This document shows positions 36,194 through 48,530 of a DNA stretch of 64,000 nucleotides, in pieces. This DNA comes from Oncomelania hupensis (lineage: Eukaryota > Mollusca > Gastropoda > Littorinimorpha > Pomatiopsidae): contig CM072526.1 of assembly GCA_036898135.1 (NCBI GenBank), forward strand, positions 54,381,821-54,445,820. The letters are read 5' to 3'. Positions within the stretch are counted from its first letter, which is position 1; the number at the start of each line of letters is the position of its first letter. The notes under the pieces are model-generated. The model had not been told where the DNA came from, did no database searches, and saw only the letters and a program-made list of their open reading frames with translations. The translations under genes and the position numbers were made by a program.

Positions 36194-37524
36194 CTTATCC
36201 TATCCTATCCTGTCCCGTAACCCTGAGGTCGTAGGGGCACCACAGATGATCGTTTAACCAGCTTACTCCATATTTCTCTGTCCTCAGCAGCCCTGATGGC
36301 TTCGCTCAGGGTCAAACCAGTCCATTCTCGAATGTTGTCCTCCCACCTCTTTTTCGGTCTCCCTCTTCTTCTACCTCCTTGCACTGTACCTTGCAGAATA
36401 GTCTTTGCAAGGCCTGATGATCTGGTGACGTGGCCATACCATCGGAGTTTCCGTTTCTTCACCACTGTCAGCAGGTCATCGTGTTGTCCAATGGCTTGTG
36501 TAATGGTCTGTCGGACTTCGTCGTTGGTGATGTGTTGGGTATAGGAAATGCCCAGAAGTCTTCTGTAGCACCTCATCTCCATGCTTTGTATTCTTCGTTG
36601 GAGATCTGATGTGAGGGTCCATGTTTCGCAAGCATATAGGAAGATGGAGATGACAAGGGAGCGCAGCAGTCTTACTTTGGAATGTAGACTGGTGGTACTG
36701 TCTTTCCAAATGGGCTTCAACCTTGTCAGGGCAGCAGTTGTTTGTACGATCCTGGAGAGGACTTCCTGTCGGGACCCATTGTCTGATACAATGGCTCCTA
36801 AATATTTGAAGCTATGCACTGTGTTGAGTGATTGGCCTTGGACTTTGATGTCCGTGTTGATGCCATTGGTGTTGCTGGTCATCATTTTGGTCTTCTCTGC
36901 ACTTATTTCCATTCCATAAGCTCTGGAGGTGGTGTCAAGCCTCTGTACCAGCTGTTCAAGTTCTTGTTCCTCTCCAGCCAATCCATCAATTTCATCCGCA
37001 AAACGAAGATTGGAGATTGCTCTACCCCCTATGCTGACTGTGCCTTCATGATCTGCAAGGGCATATGACAGGATGCGCTCTAGGAAGATGTTGAAGAGTT
37101 TGGAGAGAGTAGGCATCCTTGACGCACACCGATTGTTGTTCTGAACCAGTTCCCGATGGCGCTGTTGTGGAGGACTGCACTGGTAGCTTTGTCATACAGG
37201 CTTTTGATGACTTCAATAAATTTAGGGCTGATGTTGTACACTTTCATTGTTGCCCATAGAGCTGCATGCCAGACTCCATCAAACGCATTCTTGAAGTCTA
37301 TAAACACATGATGTAGATGTTGTTGGTGCTGTAGGTATTTCTCACAGATTATTCTGAGGTTGAAAATCTGTTCAGTGGTACTTCGCCCTGCCCTGAATCC
37401 TGCTTGTTCTTCAGCTATGATTTGTTCAGCTTGGGGTTTCAACCTGTTGAGTATTATTTTCAGGAGGACCTTGCTGGGATGGCTGATGAGGCTGATGGTG
37501 CGGTAATTTTCACACTCCTGAATG
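36194..37524 (-). pseudogene. RTE-like LINE, 5' truncated, with 12-bp target duplication
   Basis: Flanked by AACATTTCGAAT (36182-36193 and 37525-37536). On - it reads NYRTISLISHPSKVLLKIIL, EEQAGFRAGRSTTEQIF, FIDFKNAFDGVWHAALW and TTIGVRQGCLLSP, then a frameshift near 37105, then a 303-codon frame with LRFADEIDGLAGEEQ (one change from FADDID), MEISAEKTKMM, CETWTLTSDLQRRIQ, RWYGHVTRSSGLAKTIL and RGRPKKRWEDNIREWTG. It ends GGGACAGGATAGGATAGGAT. This is the best preserved C-terminus of the family here and a recent insertion. Confidence 0.9.
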
Positions 37525-37536
37525 AACATTTCGAAT

Positions 37537-38319
37537 AAGGCCGATAATTCGACAAAAACGTTATCTTCATTAAAGACCAAAACAGTTATCTTCTTCGTCA
37601 AAACTTAGTCCGACAAATTATGATGACAATTAGCTTTAGTCAAACCGAAGACGTTCAGCATAATCAGCGCATTATGACTGACCACAAGCTAAAAACAAAT
37701 AAACTTTACTTGTCCTTATTTAAAAATCTTGAACAAAGTGTTCACCTCAATAATTCTTCTGACAAAGGACCACGTTCTAACTCAAAACGAATTCTATTAA
37801 GCATTAGAAAATCGAAAGCTTAAAGAATATCAGAATCAAATTAATTTGCAGAAAAGGCATCAAATGAGTCACTAACACGAGAAAATCATAAAGGTCATAA
37901 TCATTTGCACAAAGCAACAAAACATATGCAAAATAACTATAAGTACCTTATGACCGCTGTAAGACGTTTGGAAACTACACAAATCCAAAAGGCGACAACA
38001 ACGTCTGGTACCAAAGGCAGGTAAAATAAAAGCTTTCCACAAAACTCTACATAGGTTGAATACCACATTTAAACCCTATGTCTTTCAAAACAGGTAAGCA
38101 CAACTTTTTTTTCATATAGAACTAAAAACGACTCAACCTTCTCTCAGACCCAGCAATCTAACTAACCAGAAAAAAGCTGAAACAAACGTATATATGTGTC
38201 ACTACTAAACTCAGTCTTGCGTCATAATCCCGATCTCATGAGAAAAAATACGCAAACAAGATTTACAAACGAAACACAGTTCACCACTAATATTCAAACC
38301 CATATCAAAACTCTGCACG
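37537..38319. other. Unassigned interior of the family D insertion, continued
   Basis: AT-rich and without recognisable coding sequence, up to the foldback element. Confidence 0.5.
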
Positions 38320-39984
38320 CTTTTGTATGGGGCGCCATGTGTCCATTTATTCTATGTGACCATTCTATACATAGAATAAATTCTATGGACATAGAAAACA
38401 TTCTATGCACACAAAAAGCATTCATTAGTTGAAATTCCATTTATAAAAAAAGAAACCAATATTGTAAGTCATAGAATAAAATTCTTTGTATAGAATAACA
38501 TTCTATAATATAGTGTAAAATTCTATGTCCATAATAAAATTCTATGTATAGAATAACATTTTATAATAGAGAATAAGATTCTATGTATGTAATACAATTC
38601 TATATTATAGAATGCACTTGTATGCATAGAACTATATTCTATAACATAGAAAGAATTCTATTACAAAGAATGAATTCTATAACATAGAATGAATTCTTTA
38701 ACATAAAATAAATTGCATGACATAGAATTAATTCTATGTGCATAGAATAAATTGTATAACATAGAATGAATTCTATAATAAATAATGAATTCTATATGCA
38801 TAGAATGAATTTTATAGCATAGAATGAATTCTATAGGCAAAGAATGAATAGTATAACATAGAATGAATAAGATTACATAGAATGAATTCTATGACATAGA
38901 ATGAATTCTATAACATAGAATGAATTCTATAGCATAGAATGAATTCTATGACATAGAATTTATTCTATAGGATAGAATGAATTCTATGTTACAGAATGAA
39001 TTCTATGTCATAGAATTCATTCTATGCTATAGAATTCATTCTATGTTATAGAATTCATTCTATGTTATAGAATAAATTCTATGTAATAGAATTCATTCTA
39101 TGTCATAGAATTCATTCTATGTTATAGAATGAAATTTATATAAAAACCTTTTTTTAAATAGTTAAAACTGGGGCACTGTCAAGGTATAGAGAACATTTTG
39201 TATGGCATGGGACTGTATTGCAGAGAGATACACATTTCCACATCCCATCACCACACCACATCACTCTACATCAATGGCTGAGGTACGTTCCTAATGCTAT
39301 TATGCTATCCATTTTATTAACGGAAGGAACTATACATAAATGTGGGTGTTCTCACAAAGGGGGGCCAAATTGGCAACAGAACTATTTAGCTGAAAATAGG
39401 TTATGGGGGGAGGCCTGGGGAGAAATAGGTTTTTTTGCAATAATTATTATGTCTCAGAGTTGTATCGCAATATTCGACCTTTAATTATATTAATTATTGC
39501 TTTTTATGAGTGTACAGTACGGTTATTTCTTCAGTATTGAGCAAAAACAACTGATTATTTAATTAGATTTTGTCACTATAAACCCTTACAGAACCTCAGC
39601 ACATTGTTTTGAAAAAGTAAGCTCGCAGGGGCGGAGGGGGGGAGGGGAGGGTGTGACGTCAATTATTTTTATTGCTACGAGATCTACTCACACTACTGTC
39701 GAAGTCGTCTGCATCAAGAAACCTAAAGGCCCCGCCACACATGCCGATTGTGCAACGATTTTGTTTGAGATCCGATCCCGATTGCTACGTGATGATGTCA
39801 GAACTACTGCTTGCCTGCGGTCCGATTTGCACTCGGCTCGGTATCGTGCGATTAGAGCCTGTTCTAATGTCTGATAAAGCCCTCAGAACGCTTGGCACGT
39901 CAGCCTATTTCTTCAGTTCTCGAGCGCGTGCACATGTCCCTTTATTCCTCAAAGCCTCGTTTCACAAAGAATGGCCTAGTTGCG

Positions 39985-40450
39985 CATAGAATGAACATTC
40001 TATATTATAGAATGCATTCTATATTATATAATGCATTCTATATCAAAGAATGCACATTCTATGTTATAGAATGGATTCTATGTTATAGAATGAACATTCT
40101 ATATTACAGAATGCATTCTATGTTAAAGAATGCACATTCTATGTTATAGAATCGATTCTATGTTATAGAATGAACCTTCTATAATATAGAATGCATTCTA
40201 TGTTAAAGAATGCACATTCTATGTTATAGAATGGATTCTATGTTATAGAATGAACATTCTAAGTTATAGAATGGATTCTATGTTATAGAATGAACATTCT
40301 ATGTTATAGAATGAATTCTACGTTATAGAATGACCATTCTATGTTATAGAATAAACATTCTATGTTATAGAATTGATCCTATGTTATAGAATGAACATTC
40401 TATGTCATAGAATGAACATTCTATAACATAGAATGCATTCTATGTGCACC
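39985..40450. repeat. Central ATAGAATGCATTCTAT array
   Basis: Units alternate ATAGAATGCATTCTATRTT and ATAGAATGAACATTCTATGTT. Related to the arms but with different spacing. Confidence 0.9.
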
Positions 40451-40664
40451 AAATGTTAAAAAATAATTCTATGAAAATAGAATGTATTCAGTGTTGCGAA
40501 TAAAATCCATTTTATGTTAAAAAAGGTATTTTATGTCATACAATTCTTGCTGTGTTATACAATTAATTCTATATACATATAATTCATTTCACTCACATAA
40601 AATTAAAAAACACAACTAATAAATTGTAACGAAAGTTAGAATTTAAAAAAAGATATTGTATGAC

Positions 40665-41160
40665 AAATCACCACATTGCATCATCACCACATCGATCACA
40701 TCATCACATCACATCACTGCATCACATTGCTTCATCACCATCATCGTGAAAACGCACCACCACATAAAATCACATCACATCAACAAATCATCACATCACA
40801 TCAGCCGACATCACAGCAGCAGCACATCTTCACATTGCAGCAGACAGCACATATCATGGCATCAGTAAATCACATCACATAATCTAATCACCCCACCCCT
40901 CCCACCCATCACATTTGTGGTGCAGTGTGGTGTGATTTAGAGTGATGTAGTGTGGTGATGTGATGTGGTAATGGGTATGTATGTATCTGCAATACAGTTC
41001 TATTATGCCTTAAAAGCGAGTGAATCAGACCACATCATCACATAACCTAATCACTCCACCACACCTACCCATCACATTTGTGGTGCGGTGTGATGTAGAG
41101 TGATGTGGTGTGGTGATGGGATGTGGCAATGTGTATATCTCTCTGCAATACAGTCCCATG
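40665..41160. repeat. CATCAC-rich repeats and ~160-bp duplication
   Basis: CATCACAT words (40670-40890), then two similar blocks (about 40880-41000 and 41035-41160), each with CCCATCACATTTGTGGTGC. The second block is inverted relative to the inner edge of the left arm. Confidence 0.75.
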
Positions 41161-42221
41161 CCATAAAAAATGTTCTCTATACCTCGACAGTGCCCCAGTT
41201 TTTACTATTTAAAAAAAAGTGTATGATTGTATTGATTTCATTCTATAACATAGAATGAATTCTATGACATAGAATGAATTCTATGAAATATAATGAATTC
41301 TATAGCATAGAATAAATAGTATAACATAGAATGAATAAGATGACATAGAATGAATAAGATGACATAGAATGAATTCTATGACATAGAATGAATTCTATAG
41401 CAAAGAATGAATTCTATGACATAGAATTTATTCTATAGCATAGAATGAATTCTATAGCATAGAATGAATTCTATGACATAGAATTCATTCTGTAACATAG
41501 AATTCATTCTATGCTATAGAATTCATTCTATGTTATAGAATTCATTCAATGTCATAGAATTCATTCTATGTCATCTTATTCATTCTATGTTATACTATTC
41601 ATTCTATGCCTATAGAATTCATTCTATGTCATAGAATGAATTCTATGTCATAGAATTCATTCTATGTCATAGAATTCATTCTATGCTATAAAATTCATTC
41701 TATGCATATAGAATTCATTCTTTATTATAGAATTCATTCTATGTTATACAATTTATTCTATGCACATAGAATTCATTTTATGTCATATAATTTATTTTAT
41801 GTTAAAGAATTCATTCTATGTTATAGAATGAATTGTATGCACATAGAATAAATTCTATGTTATAGAATTCATTCTTTGTAATAGAATTCATTCTATGTTA
41901 TAGAATATAATTCTATGCATACAAGTGCATTCTATAATATAGAATTGTATTACATACATAGAATCTTATTCTCTAGTATAAAATGTTATTCTATACATAG
42001 AATTTTATTATGGACATAGAATTTTACACTATATTATAGAATGTTATTCTATACAAAGAATTTTATTCTATGACTTACAATATTGGTTTATTTTTTATAA
42101 ATGGAATTTCAACTAATGAATGCTTTTTGTGTGCATAGAATGCTTTCTATGTGCATAGAATTTATTCTATGTATAGAATAGTCACATAGAATAAATGGAC
42201 ACATGGCGCCCCATACTTTTG

Positions 42222-42764
42222 CCACTGACTTAAGAGAGCAATTCACAACTTTCCGGCACCTCTCAATAAAACTCGTGGGTATCGCCATTATAAATCAAAA
42301 CGAGGTTAGAGTGAAACCAAGTTCCGGTCTGGCTTGTTTTGCTTTTCTCAAAGCTTGATGCGTGACTTTTAAATATGGCAAATTGCCGAAAACGACGATT
42401 GTTAGAGCCAGAAAATTTATGCACAAACATGAATGGCTTTCACTTGGAATGAAAAGGACACAAACAATTTAAAAAAACATTGGCCAAAAAAAACTATTAA
42501 AAAAATTAAATCAGTCTCAAAAACGATATCTTTTGTTTTTGTTTTTGTTTTGTTTTGCAATCCAAGAAAACCCATGGCACGACACCATGGGACAAAGATC
42601 TCTAAATGTTTCATCATGTTCTGCCATAATTTTTTCATGCATTGGAGAAAGAACCACGCTTTCTCATGTGATTCGACATATTCGACATAGCGAGCGTTAA
42701 GGCCAATCAAGTCACCTATACGCTACTGTGTCCGGGGACGGTAATCTACATACTGAACTGAACT
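42222..42764. other. Unassigned DNA between foldback element and SINE
   Basis: AT-rich. An overlapping pair of short frames at 42417-42710 shows no family features. Confidence 0.5.
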
Positions 42765-42985
42765 GAACTTGTGGCCAAGTGGGCTAAGGCGGGATTAACT
42801 TGCCTTGTCCACAAGCCAGAAACCAATGGTGCCTGACAGGTGTGGGTTCGAGCCAGCACCTGGGCGTTATGTTTCTCCGAATATTATTTACTTTCGACTC
42901 GGGCAACGTCTCGGGGGTTTTCTCCGGGTACTCCGGTTTGCTCCCTCAGCAAAAATTTCAAAAAAAATCACAAATAATGTTAGGT
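42765..42985 (+). mobile_element. tRNA-derived SINE (Ser/Leu-like head)
   Basis: Head TTGTGGCCAAGTGGGCTAAG (A box of a class II type tRNA) and GTGTGGGTTCGAGCCAGCAC (B box), then the body block TCTCCGGGTACTCCGGTTTG shared with the SINE at 18880, and an A-rich 3' end. Transcription by RNA polymerase III is inferred from the boxes. Confidence 0.75.
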
Positions 42986-43056
42986 AGGTTTGGGCGCGCC
43001 ACTGGCCCAGAGTTTCCCGATAAAAAAGGATAGTAAACTGCAGCCCAAAAAAAAAA

Positions 43057-43177
<121 letters not shown>

Positions 43178-43494
43178 GAAATAACTCACTCAAAACACTC
43201 GGATAAACAATACGCGGAGAACGAAACCGGAAGTATGTTTCACGGTAACGGAAAGAGTTACCCCTCTTACATGAAGGGATTTCCGTTGGTGCATAGGATA
43301 GCAGAAAAGTGTGAATAGATCCGGAGAGAGGGTGAGAGAGAGGGGGGAGAAACACGACAATCACAAAGAGAAGAATCACAAGAAACACAGTTAGAGGGGC
43401 AAGAAAGACATGCACCAAAGAAAATCAAATGAAAGAAAAAAATGAACAGTCCAGTCATAAAACCAAAAGGATGCGTCGGGTTGGCCAATGAGGT

Positions 43495-43551
43495 ACAATA
43501 CAATATTATTGCTTTAGGTCCAGCGGACTCTTCCGAGTCAAATCAGGACCA
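43495..43551 (-). mobile_element. Family A stub (57 bp) with 11-bp target duplication
   Basis: Only the last ~50 bp of family A plus a short tail are present, flanked by GCCAATGAGGT (43484-43494 and 43552-43562). This is extreme 5' truncation, as expected of target-primed reverse transcription. Confidence 0.85.
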
Positions 43552-43701
43552 GCCAATGAGGTGATGATACGTCTTGTCAGTCAAAATCAATAAAACCAAA
43601 CAAAAGAAAACGATAGAAAGAAGAAGCAGTGGGGAGGAAAAAGAGGACAGATAAACGAAGGACACTTTACACACAAAGAAAGTACATGATATCACAAATA
43701 A

Positions 43702-43702
<1 letters not shown>

Positions 43703-43761
<59 letters not shown>
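43703..43761. repeat. (TC)n microsatellite
   Basis: About 29 uninterrupted CT units. Confidence 0.95.
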
Positions 43762-43762
<1 letters not shown>

Positions 43763-45257
43763 CCTAGATCAATAGCCCATAATTAAGTTCAAAAATTATC
43801 TAACTATATATCGATCACGCATGACTCATAGGCATGCACATATTTAAATAGGTGACTGTTCCTTCATACAAGGAGTGAAGGGGTTTTTGGGCGGGTGGTG
43901 CGTGCGCGAGCGTCCTTTCTCCCACTAAACTAAACTAAAAACTCAACTAGTGAAATACAGTGTTAAAAAATATAAATTTGCGTTTATTCAACAAAACATA
44001 TAATTACTCCCCAATCAAGAAACAAAAGAAAGAAACCAAAGAAAACATAAAAACGAATTTTAGGCATAAATGAATCTAACACATACATGTATATAAACAA
44101 ACAATCGGCATAAAGTTCCTCTTACTCTCCTTTCACTGCTCTCTCCCTTCTCTTTCTTCCCCTTTCGCCGCCTCGGTGACCCTTCCTCTCGTTATGAGAC
44201 AGCACCCGATGCCTTCTTACAGCTAGAACGCTCTGTCGGTAACACAATGGTACATCTATCAACGACCCAAACAGCTACACAAGACTGCAGATGCCTAGCC
44301 GGTACGTTGCATTCAGCGCTGGCTACAAGTCCATCCTGCAAATAATAAAGATAATAGCTACTTTTCTAGCATAACTTCTATATAACTATTTTCCATTAAA
44401 ATAATGTGTCTGCTCTTTTCCTCTCCTGAAGAAAAAATTACATGGCTTTCATATTCAAATTTTTTTTCCATTTTACAACACTCATACAAATATACAAAAT
44501 GCAACCATCATACAATTTTACAAGTATTTAACAATTATTTGGTTCTTTTACATAGTTTGGTACAATTTACATCCCACCTCTCTTTTTCTCTCTCCAGTCT
44601 TGCTGACTGCTTAACTACAAATATTATATCAACAATTATGCATTTAACAGACAACTTTGCCACATACAATATCAATAACAAATAACATATTTTAATAAAT
44701 GTTTAAAAACGTACACTTTACGTTTCACATTCTCTTACATACGTTTTTTTCTCTACATCCCCTCCCTAAATAGTTTTCTCCCAATTCTCTCTTTGACGAT
44801 CGTTTAGGGACAAGGATCCAGTGTTCACATCTCACTTACCGACTTGTGATAAGAGATGTCTCCCTTGAAACAAAACATAGGAAAGCCCGATGACCTCCTA
44901 CATACAGGTGAGAGCATAACACAGCTTCCCCATAACCTGCAAGCTTCCCGTGAAGTCACACTTCGACAACATACGGTCCAACAGTTTCCCGACCTGGCTT
45001 CCTCCCTTCTCCTCCAACGATCCGTTCACTCCCAGGCCCCAAGCAAAGATGCTTATTCCAGCCAAATCCCATGCTATATTTTTCCCAACCTGAGCTCCTG
45101 ATTGGTCCACTAGCTGGTAAACAACTCTCCACCCTGGACGCACGTGCCCATTCTTACTCAATTTTCTCGCCCTAATGCCCTCCAAAGTGACCTGTCTGTC
45201 CCCTGGGTGAAAAACAAGGTGCCCAGACCCCTCTCTCACAGTTTTGCCATGACAGGC
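43762..45257. other. Unassigned right part of the family D insertion
   Basis: No protein motif recognised. The 113-codon antisense frame at 44898-45239 shows no family signature and overlaps LTR-like DNA. TTTATTCAAC on + at about 43983 could be a - strand polyadenylation word. Confidence 0.5.
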
Positions 45258-45603
45258 TATACTAGGTTGAATTGAATTTCACCCGTCCCTGCTTTAGTCT
45301 TCTGCTAGCGATATTTCAGAGCGTTGCTCTGTCTCGTGTGAGAGTTAGGCACAGAATCACTCCTAGCCTTGTGGACAGCAAAAGCCCGTGAAAACTAGCA
45401 CCACAAGTGGCGCCTCTACCGGCCATACATCAGCTGAATGAGGTCACTGTCTAATTGAGCCAGCGTTAGCGTACACATGCTTAGCACACAACTGACTTGC
45501 GCCGTCTGCTTGGCATCGACTTTAATTTACAAAGGCTACAGCAGACTGAACTATTTACGGTGTTAAATCTTAGTGCAGGGTCTAAATCTAGCCTTCTGTG
45601 ACA

Positions 45604-47335
45604 GTCTCAACTTCTCGGAAAATTGGGAGGATTTCTTTTTCTTCTCTATTCTGGGGACATGCTAGAACTGATGGGTCTCCGTTTGGTGTGTGATTGTAAA
45701 GGTCAGAGCAGTACTCTCTTCATCTGTCCAAGACTTCTTGTTCTTCTGTAAGGCATATGCCAGACTTGCTTTGAGTCGTGGAGACCTTGTGATGTTTAAC
45801 ACTTGTCCACCGTTTCCCAGTCTGATAGGCCTTCTTGCTGTTGTTCTTGTTCAGACTGTTCTCTATTTCCTGGCATTGATCTTCTATCCAGTTCTCCTTT
45901 GCTGTGCGCATGCCTTTTCGGATGTCATTGTTGAGTTTTCGGTAGGCATCAGCTCCTTGTGAGGTGTATTTTTTTCTTTTTCATTCTTCGTTTATCACAC
46001 AGATTCAAAAGTTCAGGTGTGTTCCACGGTTTCTTCTTTGGCTGGTGCTTGCCAAGGATCTCAGTCGCGGCATCTGTCACAGCTGAGTTGAAGGTGGTGA
46101 TCATGGTGTTCACATCTACTTCACCAGCTCCCAAAATGAGCAGTGGTGCAAATTTCCCTCTAATTGTGGCCTGAAATATTTCTGCCACCTCCGGGTCTTG
46201 CAGTTTGTTCAGGTCGAACTTCAGTCTAGTGCACTTTGCTTTGTTGACGCTCTTCAAGTGGAGTCGGAAAGACATCATCACGAGATCGTGGTCACTTCCG
46301 ATGTCTGCTCCTGGAAAAGTGCGTGTCCTGCCAATGTTGATGCTTGATCTGAAGCGTTTTGTGACCATGATGTAGTCGATCTGGTTGTGATGCTCCCCGC
46401 CGGGACTGTGCCATGTCCATCATCTGGATATTTTGTGTAGACCAATCGTGTTTGCCAGTTTCAGATTGTTGTATCTGGCAAACTCCAAGAGTTTCAGACC
46501 CTTGTCATTTGTCTCGTTGTTGCAGTGGGGTCCACATGTGTCTCCCCAGTTGTGGTGCGCATCTTGGCTAACCTTGGCATTCCATTCGCCTTGCACTATG
46601 ACTATACCCTTTGTTACGTTGAAACGCGAATGGTAGTACGTCGGAAGCGCGCACGATAGATCTAATCGTTTCGTTTTGCAAAGTATTCAATAATGGAGTT
46701 TATTTACCTTTGATTTGAGTTTGCATTGTTGTTAGGAGAGACTTTATATAACGTTGATGATTTGCGTTAGTCGATATTACTTGAGAATTTTCTGGATCTG
46801 CGTGTTTACTCTCGATAGAACTTTTCCGATACATGTCGAAGCAAGTTTCGGAAGGAGAAGAAATATGCATGACGTAAGATAGTAATGACGAAGTTAGAAG
46901 CGATTGGTTAAATTGCGTCAAACGAGATTGATCCAGGTTATTCGGGAGTATCAAGAGACTATTTAAGTGCCGCACTGTTTCAAAAGAGATAGATTGTTGT
47001 TGATAGTAGTTGTTGAAAGTTGTTGAGTTGAGTTGAGAATTGTATGCAGTTGTTGATGGGTGCTGAATAAAAAGTGGAAAACTTCATACGTCGACTTTGT
47101 GACTTGTATGCTGCTTGAGCGGGCTGCGTGGATAAACGAATCTGAGTTACACCCTATCAGGAATTCAGCATTGGGGCTGAATCAGATACTGATAGAAAAC
47201 ACCAATATCGATTCGAGTGTAACACCCTTCTTCGGCACTTGGTCAAGGACAGCCTGTAGCTTTTCATAGAAATCCTCCACTTCGCTGTCGTCATAGTCTG
47301 ATGTTGGCCTGGATGATGGTGATGTTAAAATGTTG
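45604..47335 (-). pseudogene. RTE-like LINE, 5' half (endonuclease and start of RT) of the split copy
   Basis: The - strand encodes the end of an APE-type endonuclease: SDYDDSEVEDFYEKLQAVLD, then (across LTR B) IVIVQGEWNAKVSQDAHHNW, DYIMVTKRFRSSINIGRT and the catalytic-type GADIGSDHDLVMM, then the linker PWNTPELLNLCDKRR and EEQEVLDR. It stops at 45604, where LTR D begins, and resumes at 34877. 5' truncated near 47335. Confidence 0.85.
46612..47224 (-). mobile_element. Solo LTR, family B, copy 2
   Basis: On + it starts TGTTACGTTGAAACG and ends CGAGTGTAACA, flanked by CCCTT (46607-46611 and 47225-47229). It inserted into the LINE endonuclease. Removing it restores the frame continuity QVPKK/GIVIVQGEWN. 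Confidence 0.9.
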
Positions 47336-47480
47336 CAACCAAGACAAATTAGTGTCTAATGTCACGCCAAGAAGTGTATGGCATTGTACTTCTTCAACTG
47401 TTTTGTTGCAAAGCTTTAAGGGAGAGAGTTTCATAGAAGAACTTTCCTTTTTTTTGTCTTGTCGTGATTAGCGTAATAAA
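47336..47480 (-). mobile_element. CR1-like LINE fragment
   Basis: Resembles 50430-50580 of the CR1-like LINE (GTCTAATGTCACGCCAAGAAG, then GGCATTGTACTTCTTCAAC). Short and decayed. Confidence 0.55.
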
Positions 47481-47705
47481 AAGACAACAACATCATACAA
47501 AACATTGAACAATGGTCACTCACAGCCTGATACGTCTACATACATATTAAGGCACTGCATACATAATGCACACACATACTCATTATGCACATACCCCTTG
47601 GTAGAGAGAAGAAGATTGTTCTGCATCTAAAGGTATTTGGAAAAAGGTATGATTTTAGATTCTTTTTGAACACAGCAAACAGCGGTTGTTGTTGTTTTGT
47701 TATTT

Positions 47706-47829
<124 letters not shown>

Positions 47830-47846
47830 GTATGCTGTCCTGAAAC

Positions 47847-48424
47847 ACCCCCGTTGGGGTGCCGGGGGTTTCAGTATAAATAGTATCCCCACTTTCTGGA
47901 AATTTAGTGCTTTAAATTCCCACTGTCGCTGTCTTTCTCATTTGCTCTTTCTCATTCCTGATCTGTTCTATCAATCTGCTATACTATCTTCTTCTTCGCT
48001 AGACCAGTCACCTATCTTTTTTCTTGAAAACTCTTCCGGGACAAGACTCATTATTTGTGTATGAGGTCTGTTGGATCAGCTTGGGAATATTGGACGCTTT
48101 CTGCCAGGTGGTCACTAGGGCTTCCTATGATGTTATTATTTAGCAATGTAGGCATTTTATATGTATGTGTTTTGTTGATAATTTATAATGATGTTTGTAT
48201 TCTATTTTGTTTTTGTAAACGGGGGTTCAATAAATTAGAGTACAGCCTCAGCGTCCCCTGCGAGGGATGTCTTTATTGTAAAGTGACTGGCTGGTGGAGA
48301 GCTTTCAGTTTTACCACTAGGGTTGTTTCGGCAAATCTTTAATGCGGATCAGGGGTTGTCCGGTCCTGATTTGGCTCGGAAGAGTCCGCTGGACCTAAAG
48401 CAATAATCATGTAATGTAATGTAA
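47847..48424 (+). mobile_element. Family A SINE-like element, copy 7 (full length)
   Basis: Begins ACCCCCGTTGGGGTGCCGGG, ends CCTAAAGCAATAATCATG plus a (TAATG)n tail, and is flanked by the 11-bp TGTCCTGAAAC (47836-47846, 48425-48435). It ends 106 bp before TRIM exon 3. The ~95-codon frame inside is shared with copy 5 but broken in most copies. Confidence 0.9.
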
Positions 48425-48530
48425 TGTCCTGAAACTCCCGGAAAAGTACCCCCTCAATTCTCTAGCCCTCCCCACACTAAAACAAAATTATAAAGGTGAA
48501 ATATTACGATACGTTTGTCTATGTGTGCAG

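Larger units (their letters stand above)
38326..42215. mobile_element. 3.9-kb foldback element made of palindromic ATAGAATGAATTCTAT repeats
   Basis: Ends TATGGGGCGCCATGTGTCC and its inverse GGACACATGGCGCCCCATA, flanked by the direct 6-bp repeat CTTTTG (38320-38325, 42216-42221). The arms are about 0.9-1.1 kb (38326-39272 and about 41090-42215), nearly identical in inverted orientation in their outer ~240 bp. They consist largely of 18-20-bp units such as CATAGAATGAATTCTATG, each a palindrome by itself. The centre holds a non-repetitive 0.7-kb island, another ATAGAATG array (39985-40450) and CATCA-rich repeats. No transposase is seen. Confidence 0.85.

Noticed and set aside
39653..39989. Two overlapping frames in the foldback island
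   Set aside because: Two frames of similar length overlap in the same GC-richer block with no motif in either. Treated as chance.
44898..45239. 113-codon antisense frame as a gene
   Set aside because: No domain, no splice signals, and it lies within the LTR-type insertion.
48055..48342. ~95-codon frame inside family A
   Set aside because: Shared with one other copy but broken in most. Rich in Cys/Phe/Leu, with no start context or domain. It is best explained as repeat sequence.
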